From Achromobacter ruhlandii (GTDB taxonomy: Bacteria; Pseudomonadota; Gammaproteobacteria; Burkholderiales; Burkholderiaceae_B), in NCBI RefSeq assembly GCF_902859695.1, contig NZ_CADIJL010000012.1, positions 62,001 to 126,000 of the forward strand: 64,000 nt of DNA, read 5' to 3'. The notes beneath the pieces were generated by a model. It ran no database searches. It saw only the letters and a list, made by a program, of their open reading frames with translations, and was not told the origin of the DNA. Position numbers and translations under genes: made by a program. The stretch's first letter is position 1; each line of letters opens with the position of its first letter. Below, one piece after another: positions 38,620 through 48,496 of this stretch.

Positions 38620-41600
38620 TCAGCGCCGCGTCCACGGCGTGGCCGGGCTGCCCATCCAGGCCTGCCCGGCCGGAATGCTCTCTCCCTTGAGCACCAGGGT
38701 CAGCGGCCCCAGGCGGGCGCCGTCCTCGACCCGGGTGTCGTACAGGATGGTGCTGCGCGGGCCGACGTTGACGCCATTGCCGATCCGCACCGGCCCGATT
38801 TTCATGACGCGGTCCTCGAACAGGTGCGTCTGAGGCCCCGACCAGGCGTGCATGACAGAATCGTCCCCAATTGATACGCAGTCGTACTCGGTGACGTCGG
38901 TGGTATCCATGAACACACGTTTGCCGATGCGCGCGCCCATGCAGCGCAGGGCCAACGGCAGCCAGGGCGTGGCGCGCAGGAAGTTGAAGAAGTTGGGCAC
39001 CGCGATGGATTCGTACAGGCTGGTGACAGCCTCGCTCTTCCAGACGAACGGCGTCCACATGGGCTCGGCGCGCGGCCGGTAACGGCCGATCAGCAGCCAC
39101 TTCAGCAGGATCAGGAACAGGAAGGTGCCCACCCCGTACAGCACGCCCGCCAGCATCAGCTCGTCGAACGCCGCCACGAAACCGTCGCGCACCGCGATCG
39201 GGATGACTTTCATGACCGTCAGGTAACCCACCGCGATCACCACCGCCAGCGGCAGGATCATGCGCATCAGCTCGACCGCGCCGCGCGCCACCTTGCGGCC
39301 CAGGCTCGGGCGGAAAGTCAGGTGCTCGGGAAAGCCGGCCGCCTGTTCGCGCGCCGGCAGCGCCAGCGGCGGATTGCCGAGCCAGGTCTGGCCGCTGGCC
39401 ATGCGGGCGTTGGCCGGCGCCCGGCTCTGCACGCCGATCAGCACGTCGTCGGGCAGCACCGAGCCGTCCGGCACATAGGCGCCGTTGCCGACAAAGCTGC
39501 GGTTGCCGATGACGGTGGGCCGCATGGTCATCCAGCCGCGATCGACTTCCTCGTCGCCCAGCATCACGCCGTCGGCGATGAAACTGTCGCGGCCCAGCGT
39601 CAACATGTCCGGCACGATGCCCATCGCGGTCGATATCTCGGTGCCGCGCCCGACCTTGGCGCCCAGCAGGCGGTACCAGGTGCCGGCGTAGATCGATGCG
39701 TACAGCCCGTGCAGCACGCTCAGGCTGGACTCCTGGATCTGGTTGGTCAGCCAGCGCCGCAGGTAGATCTGGCCATACACCGGCCATCGGCCGCTGGCCA
39801 GACGCGGCAGCAAGGTCCAGCGCAACAGGGCGGACACCAGCACCGTCAGGAACAGCAGCAAGGCGCTGGCCGGCAGCGCCAGCAACAGGTAGACCAGGAA
39901 CGCGTACGGCCAGGATACGCGCGACCCCATCAGGTCGAGCCAGCGAGCGTCGATCCAGTCGATCAGCACGAAGCTCGGGAACACCGGCATGAAGAACAGC
40001 GCCGCGATCAGCGTGCCGCCGGCCGCATAGGCCAGCATGTCGAGCCGCGCCCAGCGGCCTTCCCGCGCCGGGCGCTCGGGCAATTCTGGGGCCCGCGCCT
40101 GCGGGTCGTGGCGCGCCGGGGCGCCGGTCCAAATCTCGCCGGCGCCAATGCGGGCCCCCGCGGGCAGCGACGACAGCCCTTCCAGCCGGCCGTCGGCCTC
40201 GATCACGACATCGCCCTGCACCACCGCGTAGGAGCCGATGTAGGCATTCTCGCCCAGCGTGATGGGCGCGACTTCCCAATGCGCGCCGCGCACCTCGAAG
40301 TTCTCCAGGTTCACCGCGGCGCCGATGCTGGCGCCATCGCCCACCGTCAGCAGGTCGGGGGCGCGCACCGAAATGCGGCTGATGGCGGCATCGCGGCCGA
40401 TGCGCGCGCCCAGCGCCCGCAGGTACCAGGCCTGCAGCGGCGAGCCCGCCAGCAGGTACGCGGGCGGGATATCGAGGATGCGGTCGACCAGCCACCAGCG
40501 GTAGAAGGTCCAGCCATAGAGCGGATAGCGGCCCGCCTTGAGCCGGCCCAGGATGCCCCACTTACAGACCACCGCGACGCCGAAGCTGAGCAGGTTGCAG
40601 GCCAGGTAGCTGGCGATTGACAGGGCCACCGCGCGCCACACCGAATCCCCCTCGTCGCCAGTAAAGTAGTGATAGGTGAAGAACGGCGTCAGCCAGATCA
40701 GCATGCGCACGCCGATCAACAGCGGCAGCACCGCCAGTTGCGCCAGGCCACAGGTCCAGCGGCGCCATTCGGGCGCGCGTTCGATCGGCGCCTGTTGCGC
40801 CGGCGCCGCCGCGGCCGCCGATTCGGCCGCCAGCGCGTCGAGCCGCGCCGCCAGCGCGCCCAGCACGGAATGCTGGTAGAGCTCGTGCATGGTCAGCGCG
40901 GAAAACTGTGGATGCTTGCGCAGCGAGGACACCAGCCGCGCCGCCAGCAGCGAATGGCCGCCCAGGTCGCGGAAGAAATCGCTCGCCAGCCGCAGCGGCT
41001 GCCCCGGGAACAGCGGCCGCAGCGCCTCGAACAAGGCGTGTTCGGCGGGCGAGACCGGGGTGTCGTCCTCGCCGCTGGGCTCGGACGCGGTGGCCAGTTC
41101 GCGCGCCTTCAGGGCCTTGCGGTCGATCTTGCCCGAGGTCAGGCGCGGCACTTCGGCCACCAGCTCGAATCGGGCCGGAATCATGTAGGCGGGCAGTTCG
41201 GCCGCCAATGCCGCGCGCAGCGTGTGCGGGTCGAGCCGGGCATCGCCTTCCGGCGTCAGGAACGCCACCAGTTGGTCGATGCCCGCCAGGTCGCGCAGCA
41301 CCACGGCGGCCGCGCCGACGCCGGCCTGCCGGTACAGCGCGGCTTCGATCTCGCCCAGCTCGACGCGAAAGCCACGCACCTTGACCTGGTCATCGCTGCG
41401 GCCCAGGCACTGGATCTGGCCATTCTCGTCGATGCGCGCCAGATCGCCGCTGCGGTACATGCGGGTGTCATGTTCGCCGCTAGGGCGCGGATTGGTCAGG
41501 AACTTCTCGGCCGTCAGTTCGGGCCGCCCCAGATAGCCGCCGGCCACGCCGGGGCCGGTGATACAGAGCTCGCCGGTCTGGCCCTGCGGCAGCACGGCGC

Positions 41601-42591
41601 CGTCCTCGCCGCGGATCAGCATGCCGTAGTTGGGCAGCGGCGTGCCGATGGTCACGGGCTGGCCCGGCAGCAGCTCTGCCAGGCTGGCCGATACGGTGGT
41701 CTCGGTGGGACCATAGGTATTGAACAGGCGCCGTCCGGGCGTGGCCCAGCGCTGCACCAGGAACTCCGGGCACATCTCGCCGCCCAGGTTGACGATGCGC
41801 AGGCCAGGCACGTCGCGCGCGAACAGCGCCAGCAGTGTCGGCACCGCGTGCAGCACCGTCACGCCCTCGCGCACCAGCGCGTCGGGCAGCGCCTCGGGAT
41901 CGGTGGTCAGCATCTTGGGCGCCACCCAGAGCGTGGCGCCGACCAGGTAGCTGATCCAGATTTCCTCGAACGACATGTCGAAGGCGACCGAGAAACCCTG
42001 GTAGACCTTGTCGCCATGGCGCACGCCCAGCACTTCGTTCTCGCTGCGCAGGAAATGGCAGATGCTGGCCTGGCTGATCGGCACGCCCTTGGGCTTGCCG
42101 GTGGATCCCGAGGTATAGATGACGTAGGCCGGATGTTCCGGCAGCAGGCCGTCGCGCCGGCGCAGCGCCCCCTCGACCGGCACCGACAACTGCCAGGTGG
42201 TCCAGGTGATCATGCCGTCCAGTTGCACCTCGCCGCCGGCCACCAGCCCGCGCGCGCCGGCGTCCTGCAGGCAAACCAGCATGCGGTCGGGCGGCGTGTC
42301 GGATTCGAACGGCAGCCAGGCCGCGCCCGCCTTGGCGATGGCGGCCTGCATCACCAGCAGATCGTCGCCGCGCGGCAGGCACAGGCCGACGATATCGCCG
42401 GGACGCACGCCAGCCTCGATCAGGTGGTGCGCCGCCAGGTCGGCACGGCGCCCGAGCGCCTCGTAAGTCAGGGATTGATCCAGCCAATGAATGGCGATGG
42501 CGGCGGGATACCGCAGGATCGTGGCTTCCAGAATATCGGGCAGCGTCTCCGCTCGGAGCAGATCCGGCCGATAGGGGCCTTGGAGAATCAT
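38620..42591 (-). CDS. Pls/PosA-type non-ribosomal peptide synthetase
   Basis: 1323 residues from the ATG at 42591. An adenylation domain spans about residues 10-500, with VIYTSGSTGKPKG, Asp205 in FDMSFEEIW, NTYGPTETTV and Lys488 in SGKIDRKAL. A carrier domain follows with the phosphopantetheine Ser547 in LGGHSLLAAR. The rest is membrane-bound: about six helices separate three domains rich in left-handed beta-helix hexapeptides, each with a GARIG or GAKVG turn. There is no condensation or thioesterase domain. This is the layout of epsilon-poly-lysine synthetase (Pls) and PosA, which make homopolymers of basic amino acids, so a cationic poly-amino acid is the likely product. It is monocistronic, with no export or modifying genes beside it. 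Confidence 0.85.
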   Translation of the reverse strand: MILQGPYRPDLLRAETLPDILEATILRYPAAIAIHWLDQSLTYEALGRRADLAAHHLIEAGVRPGDIVGLCLPRGDDLLVMQAAIAKAGAAWLPFESDTPPDRMLVCLQDAGARGLVAGGEVQLDGMITWTTWQLSVPVEGALRRRDGLLPEHPAYVIYTSGSTGKPKGVPISQASICHFLRSENEVLGVRHGDKVYQGFSVAFDMSFEEIWISYLVGATLWVAPKMLTTDPEALPDALVREGVTVLHAVPTLLALFARDVPGLRIVNLGGEMCPEFLVQRWATPGRRLFNTYGPTETTVSASLAELLPGQPVTIGTPLPNYGMLIRGEDGAVLPQGQTGELCITGPGVAGGYLGRPELTAEKFLTNPRPSGEHDTRMYRSGDLARIDENGQIQCLGRSDDQVKVRGFRVELGEIEAALYRQAGVGAAAVVLRDLAGIDQLVAFLTPEGDARLDPHTLRAALAAELPAYMIPARFELVAEVPRLTSGKIDRKALKARELATASEPSGEDDTPVSPAEHALFEALRPLFPGQPLRLASDFFRDLGGHSLLAARLVSSLRKHPQFSALTMHELYQHSVLGALAARLDALAAESAAAAAPAQQAPIERAPEWRRWTCGLAQLAVLPLLIGVRMLIWLTPFFTYHYFTGDEGDSVWRAVALSIASYLACNLLSFGVAVVCKWGILGRLKAGRYPLYGWTFYRWWLVDRILDIPPAYLLAGSPLQAWYLRALGARIGRDAAISRISVRAPDLLTVGDGASIGAAVNLENFEVRGAHWEVAPITLGENAYIGSYAVVQGDVVIEADGRLEGLSSLPAGARIGAGEIWTGAPARHDPQARAPELPERPAREGRWARLDMLAYAAGGTLIAALFFMPVFPSFVLIDWIDARWLDLMGSRVSWPYAFLVYLLLALPASALLLFLTVLVSALLRWTLLPRLASGRWPVYGQIYLRRWLTNQIQESSLSVLHGLYASIYAGTWYRLLGAKVGRGTEISTAMGIVPDMLTLGRDSFIADGVMLGDEEVDRGWMTMRPTVIGNRSFVGNGAYVPDGSVLPDDVLIGVQSRAPANARMASGQTWLGNPPLALPAREQAAGFPEHLTFRPSLGRKVARGAVELMRMILPLAVVIAVGYLTVMKVIPIAVRDGFVAAFDELMLAGVLYGVGTFLFLILLKWLLIGRYRPRAEPMWTPFVWKSEAVTSLYESIAVPNFFNFLRATPWLPLALRCMGARIGKRVFMDTTDVTEYDCVSIGDDSVMHAWSGPQTHLFEDRVMKIGPVRIGNGVNVGPRSTILYDTRVEDGARLGPLTLVLKGESIPAGQAWMGSPATPWTRR

Positions 42592-42667
42592 AGGTACGGC
42601 GACAATCCGGCAGAAGGGATGTTTGCGTATTGACCCACAAGGCGCGAAATCGTTCAAGCCCGGACGC

Positions 42668-42710
42668 AAAAAACCCCTGTGGTGTGCATCCCGCACGCAA
42701 CACAGGGGTT
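42668..42710 (-). terminator. Terminator after metE
   Basis: On the minus strand AACCCCTGTG and CACAGGGGTT pair as a ten-base-pair stem around a 19-base loop and are followed by further T residues (TTTTGCG). It lies about 50 bases past the metE stop at 42758 and before the synthetase start at 42591. Confidence 0.85.
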
Positions 42711-42757
42711 CCGGATTGCCGGCCCGGGCAAACGCCCGACCGGCCGGCCGCCTCGCG

Positions 42758-45055
42758 TCAGGCGGCCTCGCGCAGCGCGCGGGCGGCTTGCACCATGCCG
42801 ATCAGCGCCGCTTCGGTTTCCGGCCAGGCGCGGGTCTTCAGGCCGCAATCCGGGTTCACCCACAGGCGCTCCTTGGGCAGACGGGCGGCGGCTTTGCGCA
42901 TCAGGCCGACCATCCAGTCCACCTCCGGCACGTTGGGCGAGTGGATGTCATAGACGCCCGGGCCGATGTCGTTCGGATAGCGGAAGTCCTCGAACGCCTT
43001 GAGCAACTCCATGTTGGAGCGCGACGTTTCGATCGTGATCACGTCCGCGTCCATGGCGGCGATCGATTCGATGATGTCGTTGAACTCCGAATAGCACATG
43101 TGCGTGTGGATCTGCGTCTCGTCGCGCACGCCGGCGGTCGCCAGGCGGAAGCAGTCCACCGCCCAGTCCAGGTACGCCTGCCAGTCGGCGCGGCGCAGCG
43201 GCAAGCCTTCGCGAATGGCCGGTTCGTCGATCTGGATGACGCTGATGCCGGCGGCCTCCAGGTCCACCACCTCGTCGCGCAGCGCCAGCGCCAGCTGGCG
43301 GCAGGTCTGTTCACGCGGCTGGTCGTCGCGCACGAACGACCACTGCAGAATGGTGACCGGCCCGGTCAGCATGCCCTTGACCGGCTTGTCGGTCAGCGAC
43401 TGGGCGTACGAGGACCAGCCCACCGTCATCGGCGCGGGCCGGGCCACGTCGCCGAAGATGATCGGCGGCTTGACGCAGCGCGAGCCGTAGCTCTGCACCC
43501 AGCCATTCTTGGTGAAGGCGAAGCCGGCCAGCAGCTCGCCAAAGTATTCCACCATGTCGTTGCGCTCGGGTTCGCCGTGCACCAGCACGTCCAGGCCGAC
43601 CTTTTCCTGGAAGCGGATCACCTCCTCGATTTCCTTGCGGATGGCGGTCTCGTAGCCCGCGTCCGTCAGCGCGCCCGACTTCCAGTCGCGGCGCAGCGCG
43701 CGGATCTCGGCGGTCTGCGGGAAGGAACCGATGGTGGTGGTGGGATAGGCCGGCAGGCCCAGCTCTTGCTGCTGGCGCGCGATGCGGCCGGCGAACGGCG
43801 CGCGGTCGCGCGACACGCTGGCCGAGGCCGCCATGCGCTGCGCCACGGCGGGGTTGTGGATGCGGGTCGACGCGCGGCGCGCGGCCAGGGCCGCGCGCTG
43901 CCTGGCCAGACCCTCCTGCACGCCGGCATCGGCCACGCCGTCCAGCGCGCGGCCCAGCAGGCTCAGTTCTTCCAGCTTCTGCGCCGCGAAAGACAGCCAG
44001 CTCTTGAGTTCGGCGTCCAGCTCGGTTTCGTTGGCCAGATCCACCGGCACGTGCAGCAGCGAGCACGACGGCGCCAGCCACAGGCGTTCGCCCAGTTGCT
44101 GCCTGACCGGCGCCAGCGTGGCGAGGGCGGCGTCCAGGTCGGTGCGCCAGATGTTGCGGCCATTGATGATACCGGCGGACAGCACCTTGTCGGCGCCCAG
44201 GCCGGCCAACACCTCGGTCAGTTGCCCGGGCGCGCGCACCAGGTCCACGTGCAGGCCGGCCACCGGCAGGCCCAGCGCCGTGCCCAGGTTGTCCTTGAGG
44301 CCGTCGAAATAGGTGGCGATCAGCAGCTTGACCGGGCTGGCCGACAGCGTGGCGTACACCTGCTTGAAGGCGTCGCGCCAGGCTTGCGGCAGGTCCAGCA
44401 CCAGGATCGGTTCGTCGATCTGCACCCACTCCACGCCCAGCTTGGCCAAGCGCGCCAGCACTTCTTCGTACACGGGCACGAGGTTGGCCAGCAGTTGCAG
44501 CTTGGCCGCATCGGCCGCGCCCTCGCCGAAAGCGTCGCCCTTGCCCTGGAACAGCCAGGTCAGCGGCCCCGGGATCACCGGCTTGACGGCGTGGCCCAGC
44601 GCCTGCGCTTCCTGGACCTGCTCGAACAGCGATTCACGCGCAATACGGAAGGTCTGGCCAGGCACCAGCTCCGGCACGATGTAGTGGTAATTGGTGTCGA
44701 ACCACTTGGTCATTTCGCAGGCGGCGGCGGGCTTGCCCGACGGGGCGCGGCCGCGTCCCATGCGGAACAGCGTGTCCAGCGAGACCGGCTCGTTGTCCTT
44801 CTGGCCGAAACGCGCCGGCACGGCGCCCAGCAGCGTGGTCCATTCCAGGATCTGGTCGTACCAGGCGAAATCGCCCACGGGCACGAACTTGACGCCAGCG
44901 TCGGCCTGCACCTTCCAGTGCCGGGCGCGCAACTCGCGGCCCGTCTGTTCCAAAGCCTCGCCAGTCTGCTTGCCCGCCCAATAGGCTTCGACGGCGCGCT
45001 TCAGTTCCCGCTGGGCCCCAATGCGGGGAAACCCCAAATTATGAATCGTAGTCAT
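42758..45055 (-). CDS. metE: Cobalamin-independent methionine synthase
   Basis: 765 residues from the ATG at 45055 (E. coli MetE is 753). It transfers the methyl of methyltetrahydrofolate to homocysteine with a zinc-activated thiolate. Two collinear halves are seen: the N-terminal part starts [19 protein letters not shown], and the C-terminal catalytic half has zinc ligands in [14 protein letters not shown] (His-x-Cys), a Glu further on and the last Cys in [10 protein letters not shown]. It is divergent from metR, its usual activator, and ends in a terminator. Confidence 0.97.
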   Translation of the reverse strand: MTTIHNLGFPRIGAQRELKRAVEAYWAGKQTGEALEQTGRELRARHWKVQADAGVKFVPVGDFAWYDQILEWTTLLGAVPARFGQKDNEPVSLDTLFRMGRGRAPSGKPAAACEMTKWFDTNYHYIVPELVPGQTFRIARESLFEQVQEAQALGHAVKPVIPGPLTWLFQGKGDAFGEGAADAAKLQLLANLVPVYEEVLARLAKLGVEWVQIDEPILVLDLPQAWRDAFKQVYATLSASPVKLLIATYFDGLKDNLGTALGLPVAGLHVDLVRAPGQLTEVLAGLGADKVLSAGIINGRNIWRTDLDAALATLAPVRQQLGERLWLAPSCSLLHVPVDLANETELDAELKSWLSFAAQKLEELSLLGRALDGVADAGVQEGLARQRAALAARRASTRIHNPAVAQRMAASASVSRDRAPFAGRIARQQQELGLPAYPTTTIGSFPQTAEIRALRRDWKSGALTDAGYETAIRKEIEEVIRFQEKVGLDVLVHGEPERNDMVEYFGELLAGFAFTKNGWVQSYGSRCVKPPIIFGDVARPAPMTVGWSSYAQSLTDKPVKGMLTGPVTILQWSFVRDDQPREQTCRQLALALRDEVVDLEAAGISVIQIDEPAIREGLPLRRADWQAYLDWAVDCFRLATAGVRDETQIHTHMCYSEFNDIIESIAAMDADVITIETSRSNMELLKAFEDFRYPNDIGPGVYDIHSPNVPEVDWMVGLMRKAAARLPKERLWVNPDCGLKTRAWPETEAALIGMVQAARALREAA

Positions 45056-45146
45056 GGCAATCCCGTCATCAGACAAAATTTATTCAAGTGCCAGCTATTC
45101 TGAAGCCAAACAAAAATGAATCAAAATCAATGTCTACATTTATAAG

Positions 45147-45161
45147 ATGAAAAAACCTCAT
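45147..45161. promoter_or_regulatory. Candidate MetR/LTTR box in the metE-metR gap
   Basis: ATGAAAAAACCTCAT has ATGA/TCAT arms and is one base off the MetR consensus TGAA-N5-TTCA (TGAA-N5-CTCA). It lies in the 181-base A+T-rich divergent region, the expected location for a LysR-type operator. Other TGAA or TTCA half-sites near 45070-45120 are imperfect. Confidence 0.5.
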
Positions 45162-45236
45162 AAAATATAAGCTCATTGCCGCCCACCTCCGTGGCCAGCC
45201 CCGACCGTGCCGGTCTGCCTTTCCTATCGCCCTCCC

Positions 45237-46154
45237 ATGCTGGAAATCCGCCATCTCGAAACCCTGACCGCCATCCGTGAAGGCGGCAGCCTGCAGGAAG
45301 CAGCCGATCGCCTGCACCTGACCCAGTCGGCCCTGTCGCACCAGTTGCGCGACCTGGAGACCCGGCTCGGCACGCCGCTGCTGAACCGCCGCACCCGGCC
45401 CGCGCGCCTGACCACCGCGGGCCTGCGCGTGCTGGCCCTGGCCGACGAGGTGCTGCCGCGCATGCGCGCCACCGAAAGGGAATTGCAGCGGCTGGCCGCC
45501 GGCCGCACCGGCCGGCTGCACCTGGCGATCGATTGCCATTCCTGCTTCCAATGGTTAATGCCGTCGCTGGACGCATTCCGCGCGCAATGGCCCGACGTGG
45601 CGCTGGACCTGTCGGCGGCGTTCTCCTTCGCGCCCCTGCCCGCGCTGGTGCGCGGCGACCTGGACCTGGTCATCACGTCCGACCCGCAGCAACTGGACGC
45701 CGTCGAATACCTGCCGCTGTTCAAGTACGAACTGGTGCTGGCCGTGTCCGAATCGAATCCGCTGGCCGGCAGCAAGTTCGTCATGCCGGATCAACTGGCC
45801 GACCAGACGCTCATCACGTACCCGGTGGACAAGCAGCGTCTGGATATCTTCACGGCCTTCCTGGACCCCGCCGACGTCGAACCGGCCGCCATCCGCAAGG
45901 CGGAGCTGACGCCCATCATCGCGCAGCTGGTGGCCAGCAACCGCGGCGTGGCCGCCCTGCCCAACTGGGCACTCACCGAATACATGAACCAGGGTTGGCT
46001 GCGCCAGTGCCGGCTGGGGCCGCAAGGCGTGTGGCGCACCTTGTACGCGACGGTGCGCAGCGAGGACACCGACGCCTCGTACATCGACGAATTCCTGACG
46101 CTGACGCGCGATGTCTGCTTCAAGACGCTGACCGGCATCAAGTCGGCGAAATAG
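45237..46154 (+). CDS. metR: LysR-type regulator MetR
   Basis: 305 residues from the ATG at 45237; a start at 45207 lengthens it by ten residues without match. The N-terminal helix-turn-helix is ETLTAIREGGSLQEAADRLHLTQSALSHQL, and the effector domain includes IDCHSCFQWLMPSLDAF and the homocysteine-sensing region typical of MetR. Divergence from metE supports the call: MetR with homocysteine activates metE. No strong ribosome-binding site is evident. Confidence 0.92.
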   Translation: MLEIRHLETLTAIREGGSLQEAADRLHLTQSALSHQLRDLETRLGTPLLNRRTRPARLTTAGLRVLALADEVLPRMRATERELQRLAAGRTGRLHLAIDCHSCFQWLMPSLDAFRAQWPDVALDLSAAFSFAPLPALVRGDLDLVITSDPQQLDAVEYLPLFKYELVLAVSESNPLAGSKFVMPDQLADQTLITYPVDKQRLDIFTAFLDPADVEPAAIRKAELTPIIAQLVASNRGVAALPNWALTEYMNQGWLRQCRLGPQGVWRTLYATVRSEDTDASYIDEFLTLTRDVCFKTLTGIKSAK

Positions 46155-46212
46155 GAAAAACAGGAAAAATGGGCAAGGGCGGGCCGGCACCGGCCTTCGC
46201 CGCGCGGCCCGC

Positions 46213-46950
46213 TCAGTCGTCGTCGCGGGCGCCCAGGATGCGGCGGATGACGTCGTGCGCAAAGCCGCGGCTGGCCAGGAAGCGCGCCTGCTTGGCATAG
46301 GCGGCGCGGTCCTCGGGCCTGGCGCCGAAGCGTTTCTGCCAGACCTCGAGCGCGCGCTCGTATTCGGTGGCGCGCAATTGCTCGCGCAGCTCGGACACCT
46401 GGGCGTCATCCACGCCGTGCTGGCGCAATTCCTGCACGATGCGGGCCGCCCCCTGGCGCGACGCGCGGCGATGCACCAGGCTTTGCGCAAAACGCTCGGT
46501 CGACAGCCAGCCTTCCTTTTCCAGCGCGTCCAGCACGCGTTCGACCTCATCGGGGTCTTCGGCATGGGGCGCGAGTTTGCGCGCCAGCTCATCGCGGGCA
46601 TGCTCGCGTCGCGACAGATAACCCACCGCGCGCATTTTCAGCGACGGCCCCTTGGGAGGCGTGCGGGGCTTGTCTTCGGATGTCCGCGCGCCCTCGCCCG
46701 TGTCATCGCCCTCGCCGTCCTTGCCACGCCGGCCGCGTCCGCTGGCCGCGCGCCGTTCGGAGCTGCGCTGCCACTGCGACGCCGGGGCGCTCGCGCCCTC
46801 GGGATCCTGGCCGGCCGCCGCGGAGGCTTCGGCAGCCCGCCGCAGGTCAGACGTGCGGCGCAGCCCCTCGGGCTTGGCCACGGTCTCGAATTCATCGTCC
46901 AGCCTGGCGCGCAGGCGATCAGCGGACGTGACGGGCGGTTTCCAGCTCAT
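46213..46950 (-). CDS. recX: Regulatory protein RecX with long N-terminal extension
   Basis: 245 residues. RecX binds RecA filaments and limits their growth. The C-terminal 145 residues hold the three-helix repeats (AVGYLSRREHARDELARKL, VLDALEKEGWLSTERFAQSLV and ASRGFAHDVIRRIL). The first 100 are Arg/Gly/Glu-rich and probably disordered, unlike the usual 150-160-residue RecX. It follows recA after a GC hairpin at 47008-47027. Confidence 0.9.
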   Translation of the reverse strand: MSWKPPVTSADRLRARLDDEFETVAKPEGLRRTSDLRRAAEASAAAGQDPEGASAPASQWQRSSERRAASGRGRRGKDGEGDDTGEGARTSEDKPRTPPKGPSLKMRAVGYLSRREHARDELARKLAPHAEDPDEVERVLDALEKEGWLSTERFAQSLVHRRASRQGAARIVQELRQHGVDDAQVSELREQLRATEYERALEVWQKRFGARPEDRAAYAKQARFLASRGFAHDVIRRILGARDDD

Positions 46951-47007
46951 GCGCTTCCTCTATGTGCCAGCGGCAGGTCTCCCGGTAAGGGAGCCTGCCG
47001 CTGGCGG

Positions 47008-47027
47008 CCGGGCTGGCGAGCCCGGCG
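47008..47027 (-). promoter_or_regulatory. GC hairpin between recA and recX
   Basis: A perfect eight-base-pair stem GCCGGGCT / AGCCCGGC with a four-base loop, 24 bases past the recA stop, with no T run. In E. coli a terminator between recA and recX keeps recX expression low; this hairpin is positioned to attenuate or stabilise in a similar way. Confidence 0.5.
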
Positions 47028-47051
47028 CTATCCGATGACGCGACGACGCGA

Positions 47052-48116
47052 TTACTCGTCGCTGTCGTCTTCAGCGGTGGGCACGAATTCCGCGGCGCGG
47101 CTGACGATGCCCTGGTTCTCGCGGACCCGGTTCTCGATCTCGATGGCCAGTTCCTTGTGTTCCTTCAAGTATTCGCGGACATTGTCCTTGCCCTGGCCGA
47201 TGCGGTTGCCGTTGTAGCTGTACCAGGCGCCGGACTTGTCCACCACATTGGCGGCCACGCCCAGGTCGATGATTTCGCCTTCACGCGAGATGCCGGCGCC
47301 GTACATGATGTCGAACTCGGCCTGCTTGAACGGGGGCGCGACCTTGTTCTTGACCACCTTGACGCGGGTTTCGTTGCCGACCACCTCGTCGCCCTTCTTG
47401 ATCGAGCCGATGCGGCGGATGTCCAGGCGCACCGAGGCGTAGAACTTGAGCGCATTGCCGCCGGTGGTGGTTTCGGGGTTGCCGAACATCACGCCGATCT
47501 TCATGCGGATCTGGTTGATGAAGATGACCATGCAGTTGGTCTTCTTGATGGTGGCGGTCAGCTTGCGCAGCGCCTGGCTCATCAGGCGGGCCTGCAGGCC
47601 GGGCAGCGAATCGCCCATTTCGCCTTCGATTTCGGCCTTGGGCACCAGCGCCGCGACCGAGTCGACCACGATCAGGTCGACCGAGCCCGAGCGCACCAGC
47701 GCGTCGGTGATTTCCAGCGCCTGCTCGCCCGTGTCCGGCTGCGAGATCAGCAGGTCGGCCAGGTTGACGCCCAGCTTCGAGGCGTACTGCACGTCCAGCG
47801 CGTGTTCGGCGTCGACGAAGGCGCAGGTGCCGCCCAGCTTCTGCATTTCGGCCACGACCTGCAGGGTCAGGGTGGTCTTGCCCGAGGATTCCGGACCGTA
47901 GATTTCCACCACGCGGCCGCGCGGCAGGCCGCCGACGCCCAGCGCGATGTCCAGGCCCAGCGAGCCGGTCGACACCACCTGGATGTCATGCGAGACCTCG
48001 TTGTCGCCGTAGCGCATGATCGAGCCCTTGCCGAACTGCTTTTCGATCTGCGAGAGCGCGGCGGCCAGCGCCTTGGCTTTTTCCGAAGCGGCGGCCTTGG
48101 TGGTTTTGTCGTCCAT
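47052..48116 (-). CDS. recA: Recombinase A
   Basis: 354 residues. It forms filaments on single-stranded DNA for homologous recombination and triggers LexA self-cleavage. Walker [12 protein letters not shown] lies near residue 68, the L1/L2 region includes [23 protein letters not shown], and the C-terminus is acidic (EDDSDE). A perfect LexA box sits upstream. The leader of about 160 bases can fold over the ribosome-binding site. Confidence 0.98.
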   Translation of the reverse strand: MDDKTTKAAASEKAKALAAALSQIEKQFGKGSIMRYGDNEVSHDIQVVSTGSLGLDIALGVGGLPRGRVVEIYGPESSGKTTLTLQVVAEMQKLGGTCAFVDAEHALDVQYASKLGVNLADLLISQPDTGEQALEITDALVRSGSVDLIVVDSVAALVPKAEIEGEMGDSLPGLQARLMSQALRKLTATIKKTNCMVIFINQIRMKIGVMFGNPETTTGGNALKFYASVRLDIRRIGSIKKGDEVVGNETRVKVVKNKVAPPFKQAEFDIMYGAGISREGEIIDLGVAANVVDKSGAWYSYNGNRIGQGKDNVREYLKEHKELAIEIENRVRENQGIVSRAAEFVPTAEDDSDE

Positions 48117-48286
48117 GTAGTGTCCTGTCAGGTCTGGGTCTGTAACGTATCGGGGCGCGGCACGGGGTGTCGGTCAGCGCACGGGTTGTCGCAAGGGGTG
48201 ATCGGGCCGTTGCCTGACAGCTGTTGCCAGAAAACTGGCAGTGCAAACTGTGGCGCTCAAGCGTGATCAGTAAAGCGATAGCGCAG

Positions 48287-48321
48287 ATTATGGCATCGGA
48301 TTGTACTGTACAAAAAAACAG
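48287..48321 (-). promoter_or_regulatory. recA promoter with LexA (SOS) box
   Basis: CTGT-N8-ACAG is perfect at 48306-48321. On the minus strand it is followed by a CATAAT -10 (48292 to 48287), and a -35 (TTTTGT) lies inside the box, so LexA would block polymerase. This is the SOS control expected for recA. Divergent transcription of the response regulator starts in the same 380-base gap. Confidence 0.9.
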
Positions 48322-48496
48322 TGTGCCACAGTTTTCCACGTATTCCCTGAGTGGGCAAGCCCGGTGCCGTATGACAGAATCGAGGAAAAAACTGGCGCTA
48401 TGTCCCCATTGCGCTCCCGGCACGCCGCCCCGGCCTCCCACCGAGGGCGGCACGCGTGCGCCGCTCACCCGGCGCCCTTCTTCTTTTCGACTGCCC

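Noticed and set aside
45056-45236. SAM or cobalamin riboswitch before metE
   Set aside because: The gap is only 181 bases, is shared with metR, and contains neither the cobalamin box nor SAM-type hairpins that I can recognise; MetR control explains the layout.
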